From contig JAUIET010000002.1 in NCBI GenBank assembly GCA_030429735.1, positions 666,414 through 730,413 on the forward strand: a stretch of 64,000 nucleotides of DNA, in the 5' to 3' direction. Shown here piece after piece: positions 57,560 to 64,000 of this stretch (position 1 is the stretch's first letter; the number at the start of each line of letters is the position of its first letter). The stretch is from Gammaproteobacteria bacterium. GTDB lineage: Bacteria > Pseudomonadota > Gammaproteobacteria > Pseudomonadales > JAUIET01. The notes below the pieces were generated by a model, which saw only the letters and a program-made list of their open reading frames with translations, did no database searches and had not been told where the DNA came from. Both the position numbers and the translations under genes were made by a program.

Positions 57560-58544
57560 CTGCGGCGTGACCAAAGCACTGCCTATAGTCGTTGGGTGTT
57601 AAACCTACCTGTCGTACAAACAGTCGGCGGAATGCACTTTCGTCGCTGTAGCCAACGCGAACGACAATGTCATGCAGGGACAAATCGCTGGTTTCCAGTA
57701 AAATTTTGCTCTTTTCTATGCGCATGTTCTGGGTTAATGCTTGCGGGCTGAGGCCAATGTCATTTTGGAAGCGACGGATCAGTGTTCGGTTACTTACACC
57801 AACATGGTCTGCAATATCCTGAATGCAGAAGTCACTGGCCAGGTGTCTGTGTATCCAGCGCTCCGCACGCGCTACCAGCTGGTCGTTAATCTGCTGCCTG
57901 GTTAACACCGCATATGGTAATTGTGAGCCGCGCGCACTGTTCAACAAAAAATACTTGGCTAACAGCCGCGCGTAATGGCGCCCGGCAATATGCGCCACTA
58001 TGTGAAGGCAAAGATCCTGGTTGGCACTGCCTGCACCTGCGGTTAACACCTTGCCGCTGTGTTGCAGTATTTCGGATTCGTTGACCTGAATACCAGGGTA
58101 TCGGCGACGACATTCGTCGGCAAGATACCAGGCGGTTGTACAGCGTTTGTTATTCAGCAAGCCAGCCTCAGCCAGTGCAAAAACGCCCGCGCAATGACTG
58201 GTCACCTGCTTCACAGCCGCACCGTGTGTGCGTAGCCAGTCGATCGCAGCGCGGTTGCGCTTTAAAAACCGGTCGATGTCTTGTGCAGAGGAAAGCAGCG
58301 GGGCAGCCACGATCACAATGCAGTCTTCATCAACGCGACCCAATGGCCGATCAGCCCTGATTTCTGCGCCCGAATTACTCTGCACGTTGGCATCCGCTGC
58401 CATCGTTTGTACGGTAAATCGTGGTGCCGATGCACTGGCAACACTGCGCGCAATGCGGTTGCAGACAAACAGCATATCCAGCGGCGTTGCCACAGAGGAA
58501 TTTGCGCTGCCATGCATGGCAAGAACAACGATTGACTGGCTCAT
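57522..58544 (-). CDS. GlxA/AraC-family transcriptional regulator
   Basis: DJ-1-like domain (SHCAGVFALAEAGLLNNKRCTTAWYLADECRRRYP) + AraC HTH (SNRTLIRRFQNDIGLSPQALTQNMRIEKSKILLETSDLSLHDIVVRVGYSDESAFRRLFVRQVGLTPNDYRQCF). Confidence 0.88.
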   Translation of the reverse strand: MSQSIVVLAMHGSANSSVATPLDMLFVCNRIARSVASASAPRFTVQTMAADANVQSNSGAEIRADRPLGRVDEDCIVIVAAPLLSSAQDIDRFLKRNRAAIDWLRTHGAAVKQVTSHCAGVFALAEAGLLNNKRCTTAWYLADECRRRYPGIQVNESEILQHSGKVLTAGAGSANQDLCLHIVAHIAGRHYARLLAKYFLLNSARGSQLPYAVLTRQQINDQLVARAERWIHRHLASDFCIQDIADHVGVSNRTLIRRFQNDIGLSPQALTQNMRIEKSKILLETSDLSLHDIVVRVGYSDESAFRRLFVRQVGLTPNDYRQCFGHAAVSILRAGNLQSA

Positions 58545-58670
58545 TTGGCCATAATCGCACTCGGCGGGGTGGTTTCGCCAATGGTCAGATGATGAAATAA
58601 TTACTTTGCAGGGCAATGCCAGTATTGACTGGATTTGGCGAAATCTGCATGTAGAAGTTGATGTGCGCCA

Positions 58671-59642
58671 TCAAGTAAACAATTGCAGAAGCCGATCGTC
58701 TATCCAGCTGTGCAGGCGGTAGTTTTTCAAAAATCCACAGTGGCCGCCATGCTCGGTGATCTCAACACTCAAACGGCCGTCCCGGGATGCCTGCTGAAGG
58801 TCAGCGGCGCTGACCACCGGGTCGTCGGCGGCGTGAATGATGTGTGTCGGCACGCGGATGCCGGAAAGGCGCTCACCGGCCACTGAGTAGGCCTTGAAGT
58901 AGTCGCACAACTCGAGGTAAGGCGTATGCTGCGGCACAAAAAAACGGTTCATGTCATCGAGATTTCTGGCGCTCTGCAAGGCTTCGCCAAACCCAAGTTC
59001 CGGAAAATGGGCCAGTTTCTTGCGCAAGGAGCGTTTCCACTTCTGAACGAAATACCACGGGTAAACCCACATTGCGGTTGAAATTGTCGCCATTGCGCAT
59101 TCGGGGTTGATGACAGGGCACACGGCAACTACGGAATCAAACCGGGTGTTGTCCTGGTTGTGTTCCGCTGAAACTCGAAGCGCAAAGTTACCGCCCAGTG
59201 AAAACCCGCACAGGTAATACGTGTCATGTGGGTACAGGCGTTGTATTTCAGCCATGGCGTTAATCACTTCTTGCAGGCGTGCCGAGTGAAACAACTCCGA
59301 GTTAAGGTGGTGGGTGTCGCCGTGATCCCTCAGATTCAATCTGAACACGTCGAACCCATTGTCGTAGAGTTTGGCCGCCGCTGACAGCAAATAGGATGAA
59401 CTTTCACTGCCCAGCCATCCGTGCAGAAAAATAACCAGTTTTTTGCCGGGCTGAGCACTATGGGCGGAGTAGAAGCCTTGCAGGCGAACCTGGTCGCCGC
59501 AATCGAGAATAACTTCTTCAGCAGCGGCTGTAAGGGTTTTCGCGCGGCGCAAAGACAAGTACTTTCTGGGCCCAGCGCTGGCCAACAGCGATTGGGTGTG
59601 GGTATTGCGCAATAGGCGCGGTGGTACAAAGCGTGAGGTCAA
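58671..59642 (-). CDS. Alpha/beta hydrolase, YheT-like
   Basis: FVPPRLLRNTHTQSLL; LVIFLHGWLGSESSSYLLSAAAKLYDNGFDVFRLNLRDHGDTHHLN; YLCGFSLGGNFALRV; EHGGHCGFLKNY. Confidence 0.85.
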   Translation of the reverse strand: MTSRFVPPRLLRNTHTQSLLASAGPRKYLSLRRAKTLTAAAEEVILDCGDQVRLQGFYSAHSAQPGKKLVIFLHGWLGSESSSYLLSAAAKLYDNGFDVFRLNLRDHGDTHHLNSELFHSARLQEVINAMAEIQRLYPHDTYYLCGFSLGGNFALRVSAEHNQDNTRFDSVVAVCPVINPECAMATISTAMWVYPWYFVQKWKRSLRKKLAHFPELGFGEALQSARNLDDMNRFFVPQHTPYLELCDYFKAYSVAGERLSGIRVPTHIIHAADDPVVSAADLQQASRDGRLSVEITEHGGHCGFLKNYRLHSWIDDRLLQLFT

Positions 59643-59776
59643 AGGCTTAAAACAACGGTCGTAAAAGTGAGCAGAAGGTGTTGATTGTATCCAATAGTGT
59701 AAGGCAATCCAGCTTTGCGAATGAAGAGCTTTTGGTGCGCGCCAGCGTATCCGCTCCGTGCGGGGGACTACAAAAC

Positions 59777-60199
59777 TCAGTGGTTTACAAACAAGCGCTC
59801 ATATTCGATTTTTGTACACCGGTCTGCAATAACATCCATGCCGGCGGTCTCGGCAATTCGCTGTGCTTCTTCGCTGACAATACCCAACTGCATCCACAGG
59901 CATTTTGCACCAATAGCAACTGCAGAACGTGCGATAGCAGGCATATATTCCGAACGACGAAAGCAATCGACCATATCGATTTGCATCGGTAATTCGTCCA
60001 GTGAACCGTAGCACTTCTCCCCCAGAATTTCGTCGCAACCGGGGTTTACCGGAACGATGCTGAAGCCTTGCTGCTGCAGATAGTCCGCCACTCTATAGCT
60101 GTCGCGGTGTGGTTTGTTAGACAAACCAACAATCGCAATCACGTGGCTTTCACTAAGGACTTTCTGCAGTAACTCAGTATCAGCTGTCATATGAGTCAA
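59777..60199 (-). CDS. CoA-binding domain protein (YccU-like)
   Basis: HVIAIVGLSNKPHRDSYRVADYLQQQGFSIVPVNPGCDEILGEKCYGSLDELP; CLWMQLGIVSEEAQRIAETAGMDVIADRCTKIEYERL. Confidence 0.88.
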   Translation of the reverse strand: MTHMTADTELLQKVLSESHVIAIVGLSNKPHRDSYRVADYLQQQGFSIVPVNPGCDEILGEKCYGSLDELPMQIDMVDCFRRSEYMPAIARSAVAIGAKCLWMQLGIVSEEAQRIAETAGMDVIADRCTKIEYERLFVNH

Positions 60200-61044
60200 A
60201 CAGAGTAAACCAGACGCTCAAATCGCGTTTCCGGCTCGAAGGCCCGCCAGGCGCTGACCGGAGTTTGCAGTCGGTTGAGTATAACTTGCACTACCAACGG
60301 GCTGAACGCCATGCCAATATGGCTTGCTGGTACCTGGATGTTCTGCTGATGGCGGCCGCTGGCAGCACAGGATAACTGCCACGCAACAATGCTGTCGGAC
60401 TTGCTGTAGATAGATGTAGAAGGCACAGGCAGTGGTTTTGCAATCAAGGCCAGCTTTTGTTCATTGTCGCTGGCGTCGATGTCCATATCAGAGACGAGTT
60501 CGTACAGGCGCCAGGCGTTGGTAAACTGGGGACTGCCATTCACCGGACTTCCCAGAGTGATCACCTGATTGACCTTGTCTGGCATCATGTGCGCGGCCAG
60601 CCGTGCGTACAACCCGCCAAGACTCCAGCCAACCAAGCTGATCGGGCGGTTTTCGTTGGCGGAGTAGACCGAGTCAACCAGCGCGGCAATCTCTCCTTCA
60701 AGGTCTTCCGCGCGGTTGGGGCCCAGGTTGGTGCCATGGCCCCAGCCATAGCTGCGATAGCCGGCATCGTTCAGTAGTTTGCGCAAGGGCCAGGTAGATC
60801 GGTCAGACGCGAACAAGCCCGGGAATACCAGCACGGGGTGGCCGTCTCCCTGCGCGCCGTCAAGAAGTCTGGTGCGATACAAGCTCAAAGACAGCGCCTC
60901 AGTGGCACAGCGACCAAGCTCCAGGCTGGTTAACCACAGCGGCGGCGGTCTGGTCGGTTCGGGGTTTCTAAAGTAGTTGATTGACTTAACCATGTCGGCA
61001 GCATAGGTCTTTAGCGGTAGTCGAAACAGGTGATTAGCGGACAT
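60196..61044 (-). CDS. Alpha/beta hydrolase (lipase/esterase-like)
   Basis: PVLVFPGLFASDRSTWPLRKLLNDAGYRSYGWGHGTNLG; ISLVGWSLGGLYARLAAHMMPDKVNQVITLGSPVNG. Confidence 0.82.
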   Translation of the reverse strand: MSANHLFRLPLKTYAADMVKSINYFRNPEPTRPPPLWLTSLELGRCATEALSLSLYRTRLLDGAQGDGHPVLVFPGLFASDRSTWPLRKLLNDAGYRSYGWGHGTNLGPNRAEDLEGEIAALVDSVYSANENRPISLVGWSLGGLYARLAAHMMPDKVNQVITLGSPVNGSPQFTNAWRLYELVSDMDIDASDNEQKLALIAKPLPVPSTSIYSKSDSIVAWQLSCAASGRHQQNIQVPASHIGMAFSPLVVQVILNRLQTPVSAWRAFEPETRFERLVYSV

Positions 61045-61139
61045 GTTAACCCATGTTACAAGTTATCCGCCAGACGGTAGTGCTGTGCTATCATCGCTTT
61101 GGTTTGCCATGATCATTATTCATAAAGAGGACAAAAAAC

Positions 61140-61628
61140 ATGGGCTTATTTGATTTTGTTAAAGAAGCAGGTGAGAAATTTTTCGGCGATGATGAGCCAG
61201 AAGCCGCAGCAACTGGCAAGGTGGAAGTATCGCAAGAGCGAATAGACGCACGTCGTGCGCAGAGTATTGAGAAAAAAATTGCCGAAGCGGGCATAGAGGT
61301 TGAAGGTCTTGAAGTAGCTGTTACCAATGAGACGGCCGTTTTGCGGGGTACGGTTGCGTCTCAGGAAGCCAGTGAGAAAGCCACCTTGTGTGCTGGCAAC
61401 CAATTCGGGGTATCGTCGGTTGACTGCCAGCTTGAAGTACAAAACCCTGAGCCGGAAGCAACGTTTTATACTGTGCAGTCGGGCGATTCTCTGTCCAAGA
61501 TTGCCAAGGCTCAGTATGGTGACCCGATGAAGTACACAGCCATCTTTGAAGCCAATCAGCCCATGCTGACCGACCCCGATAAAATCTACCCGGGCCAGGT
61601 GCTGCGAATACCCGCGCTTAGCGCCTGA
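61140..61628 (+). CDS. kbp: BON-LysM protein, Kbp/YgaU-like
   Basis: MGLFDFVKEAGEKFFGDDEPEAA...; C-terminal FYTVQSGDSLSKIAKAQYGDPMKYTAIFEANQPMLTDPDKIYPGQVLRIPALSA; same layout as E. coli Kbp. Confidence 0.88.
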   Translation: MGLFDFVKEAGEKFFGDDEPEAAATGKVEVSQERIDARRAQSIEKKIAEAGIEVEGLEVAVTNETAVLRGTVASQEASEKATLCAGNQFGVSSVDCQLEVQNPEPEATFYTVQSGDSLSKIAKAQYGDPMKYTAIFEANQPMLTDPDKIYPGQVLRIPALSA

Positions 61629-61710
61629 GGTTTGTGAGTCCCTGAGATTCGTGAGCCCCTGAGATTCGTGAACCAAAGTGCCTGCGCTGAGCTGAGTTCA
61701 GTGCGGGCGC

Positions 61711-62079
61711 TTAGCCGCCCGCCAGTTTTACTTTGAATCCGCGCTTTTCGAGCTCTGCTCTGACGATGGGCCGCTGATCGCCTTGAATTTCTATAATCGC
61801 GTTCTTGACAGAACCGCCAACACCGCATTTCTTCTTTAACGCCTTCGCAAGCTCCTTTAGTTCTTTTTCTGCCAGACCGAGACCGTCGATTAGCGTCACG
61901 CCGGCGCCTTTTCTGCCTTTTGTTTCACGGCGAATATAGACGAAGTCAGATGTTTTGCCACCGCCGATGGCTGCGTTTTTCCTAGAGCGACCGCAGTTGC
62001 AGTCGGCAACCGAGCGCAGGCATTCCGGGCAAATTCTGCCGTGTTCGCTAGAGTACACAAGACGTTTCTTTTCGCGCAT
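61711..62079 (-). CDS. yciH: SUI1/eIF1-like translation factor (YciH)
   Basis: [29 protein letters not shown]...[54 protein letters not shown]. Confidence 0.93.
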   Translation of the reverse strand: MREKKRLVYSSEHGRICPECLRSVADCNCGRSRKNAAIGGGKTSDFVYIRRETKGRKGAGVTLIDGLGLAEKELKELAKALKKKCGVGGSVKNAIIEIQGDQRPIVRAELEKRGFKVKLAGG

Positions 62080-62092
62080 AAGTTAGTACGGA

Positions 62093-62305
62093 CTAAAAAT
62101 GAGGTGGGCGCTCCTGATCGACGCTGTCGTCGCCTGGCTGCTGCCCCAGTAAGTCGCGTACATGATCGATGAGCTCCTTGTGCTGCCTTTCCAGTCTGGT
62201 CAGACGTTGTTCCTGCTGGTAGCAAAGTGCATTTAATGCGTTCAGCGTATCTTCCTGGAAACTGATGCGAGTCTCCAGGTCAATGAGTTTTGTATCGCTG
62301 CTCAT
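62093..62305 (-). CDS. slyX: SlyX-like protein
   Basis: MSSDTKLIDLETRISFQEDTLNALNALCYQQEQRLTRLERQHKELIDHVRDLL...DSVDQERPPHF; internal start within ORF-track 62093..62416. Confidence 0.85.
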   Translation of the reverse strand: MSSDTKLIDLETRISFQEDTLNALNALCYQQEQRLTRLERQHKELIDHVRDLLGQQPGDDSVDQERPPHF

Positions 62306-62468
62306 AGTCTGTGGGGGCGGGTCCTGGTTAAAAGTGCGCCAAGCCAAGCCCAAAAGCGCAATAGTGCCAGAATGTGTGCTCGGCCGGAGGTTTCTATGCT
62401 CATAGAATACCATCAAGCGGTGGGAGTTAGCGGTCTCATCCAGGTTAATCTTTTAGGAACTCGCTTGG

Positions 62469-62521
62469 GGCTTGCGCCGAACGGTTTGCTGAGAAATCAG
62501 CGTTCGCTGCAAGCCTTTTTT
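62469..62521 (+). terminator. Orphan intrinsic terminator (no co-directional gene immediately upstream); possible sRNA 3' end
   Basis: GGCTTGCGCCGAACGGTTTGCTGA-GAAA-TCAGCGTTCGCTGCAAGCC followed by TTTTTT. Confidence 0.65.
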
Positions 62522-62566
62522 ATTGCTCGCTATTCTTCAATGACACACCCTGCAGGACACTAGGCG

Positions 62567-62818
62567 ATGGATGAAAAGCAACAACAGGAAATAGAAGCGT
62601 TGGTCTTTCGTCGTTTGCTAAAGCATCTGGACGAACGAACAGACGTGCAAAACATCGATATTATGAATCTCGCCGGCTTTTGCCGAAATTGCCTGGCAAA
62701 ATGGTATATGGACGCGGCTGAGGAAACTGCACAACACGTCGATTATGAGCAGGCCAGAGAGATAGTGTATGGGATGCCGTACAGCGAGTGGAAAAAGCAG
62801 TATCAAACGCCACTGTAA
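62567..62818 (+). CDS. DUF1244 family protein
   Basis: ALVFRRLLKHLDERTDVQNIDIMNLAGFCRNCLAKWYMDAAEETAQHVDYEQAREIVYGMPYSEWKKQYQTP. Confidence 0.9.
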   Translation: MDEKQQQEIEALVFRRLLKHLDERTDVQNIDIMNLAGFCRNCLAKWYMDAAEETAQHVDYEQAREIVYGMPYSEWKKQYQTPL

Positions 62819-62886
62819 TCGAGAGGGGCACAACCCACGCCTAATTGAGTTCAGTTCAGTCCCCGTCAGCCAAAAATTGATATGCC

Positions 62887-63297
62887 CTACAACACCGCGC
62901 CATTTGGCAGGTATCTGTTTCTCGTATTGGACTTAATCCACAACACCTGATCTTTTTGTAGCGGCTCGCCGCGACGTTTCAATAGTTTGTTGAGCCAGAT
63001 TACTGGCGACTGAGCGCCCACTTCCCATTCGCTGAAGGTCATTTCCGCAACCGTTAAAAAGCGCATCACGTGATAGATAGTCGCGCAGTCCAATGTGTCT
63101 ACCGCGCTTGTCCATTGCTGCTGTGAGTGGCGCATCACCGCTGAATAGCTGGCTTGCTCGGTGGCGTCAAACAGTTGCTCCAGTTGCTCAAGCTGGTTTT
63201 GCTGGCTTATTTTCGCAGCTCGCTCAAGAAACTCCGCACTCAATAGACTGTTGTCTTGCGGTGGTTGTTGATTCGGTTCCCAGGTGCTGATCGCCAT
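62887..63297 (-). CDS. Hypothetical protein
   Basis: MAISTWEPNQQPPQDNSLLSAEFLERAAKISQQNQLEQLEQLFDATEQ...; plausible start at 63297 within the longer ORF-track entry. Confidence 0.6.
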   Translation of the reverse strand: MAISTWEPNQQPPQDNSLLSAEFLERAAKISQQNQLEQLEQLFDATEQASYSAVMRHSQQQWTSAVDTLDCATIYHVMRFLTVAEMTFSEWEVGAQSPVIWLNKLLKRRGEPLQKDQVLWIKSNTRNRYLPNGAVL

Positions 63298-63536
63298 TGT
63301 ATTTGTAAGGTGATGTTCAGAAGGGCGCCAGTGTATACGCAATGTTGGCTGTCGGCACAGCGGCATTTTTACGCTTAACAATGTTTCGAATTGTAAACCG
63401 CATTGATTCGGTTCATTGATTGGCATAGTCTTGCGCTTTGAGCACTTTGCCAACAGCCAGTGTCTCTGCATGGCTGATGCTGTGCCTTGAACACTGTGGG
63501 GCGGGCGAGGTAAAAGCGATAACGATGGAGTCTTGT

Positions 63537-64000
63537 ATGATTAACGAACAAAAACGCCATGGCATGAGTGCGGCTGCGGTCTTTCTCTCTGCCATGTTTA
63601 TCAGCGTGGCCGGCTGGGCCGCAGACGCTGCAATACAGTCTACGTTATTGGACCCGGTACTCAAGCGCTTGAACGCGGCGGCAACCGCGCGCATGAATGT
63701 GATGGTGCCCGACAGCTACGACCGTGCAGAAAAGTACTATCAGCGTGCCAAGGAAAAGCTGGAAAAGGGCAAAACACTCAAATCAGTTGAAGACGACCTG
63801 GCCGAAGCAACAGAAGCTCTGGCCTCGCTGGAAAGCAAAGCGGCGCAAGCTGAATTAACACTCAAAAAAGGCATGGTCGCACGCGATGATGCCCTGGCTG
63901 TGAAAGGCAACGAAATTAACCCCAAGGCATGGAATAAGGCGGAATCACAGTTCCGCAGAGCGGCCTCTGTTCTCGAACGGGGCAATATCAAGTCTGCCGA
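63537..64000 (+). CDS. Exported coiled-coil-like protein (DUF4398-like N-terminus), truncated by right edge
   Basis: MINEQKRHGMSAAAVFLSAMFISVAGWAADAAIQSTLLDPVLKRLNAAATARMNVMVPDSYDRAEKYYQRAKEKLEKGKTLKSVEDDLAEATEALASLESKAAQAE...; open to window end, not in ORF track. Confidence 0.65.
   Translation, partial: MINEQKRHGMSAAAVFLSAMFISVAGWAADAAIQSTLLDPVLKRLNAAATARMNVMVPDSYDRAEKYYQRAKEKLEKGKTLKSVEDDLAEATEALASLESKAAQAELTLKKGMVARDDALAVKGNEINPKAWNKAESQFRRAASVLERGNIKSA

Overview
A gene-dense, AT-moderate proteobacterial (probably marine gammaproteobacterial) chromosomal window with about 50 protein-coding genes. I found no rRNA, tRNA or CRISPR array. Functions come from reading the translations; no database search was run. 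Main blocks: (1) the 5' part of a single-chain biotin-dependent acyl-CoA carboxylase running off the left edge on the minus strand, absent from the ORF track because its stop lies outside the window; (2) a ZnuD-like TonB-dependent receptor (TBDR) with a His/Glu-rich loop; (3) a MATE pump, dipeptide epimerase and M19 dipeptidase; (4) a complete MoxR/DUF58/Bat aerotolerance-type operon; (5) two paralogous sulfatases, one overlapping the start of an octaheme-c/TPR lipoprotein, flanking two acyl-CoA dehydrogenases; (6) a CBS-GGDEF gene convergent with an HDOD gene; (7) a probable gamma-butyrobetaine/carnitine catabolic locus (CdhR-like regulator, BKACE, carnitine dehydrogenase-thioesterase fusion, acyl-CoA dehydrogenase, ADP-forming acyl-CoA synthetase, CaiD-like hydratase); (8) a putative phosphate-regulon module: Pho-box-like site, TBDR, internally duplicated lipoprotein, small secreted protein, PhoB, and a minimal soluble PhoR-like protein whose H-box phospho-acceptor His is replaced by Arg; (9) a molybdenum hydroxylase operon with its own MoaD/ThiS-like gene; (10) fatty-acid/aromatic-type catabolic genes; (11) housekeeping genes (Kbp/LysM, SUI1/YciH, SlyX, DUF1244). 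Non-coding highlights: a ~180-nt element with 17-bp perfect terminal inverted repeats (29332-29512), a 114-bp MITE-like element with 31-bp inverted repeats (53295-53408), and an orphan intrinsic terminator that may mark a small RNA (62469-62521).
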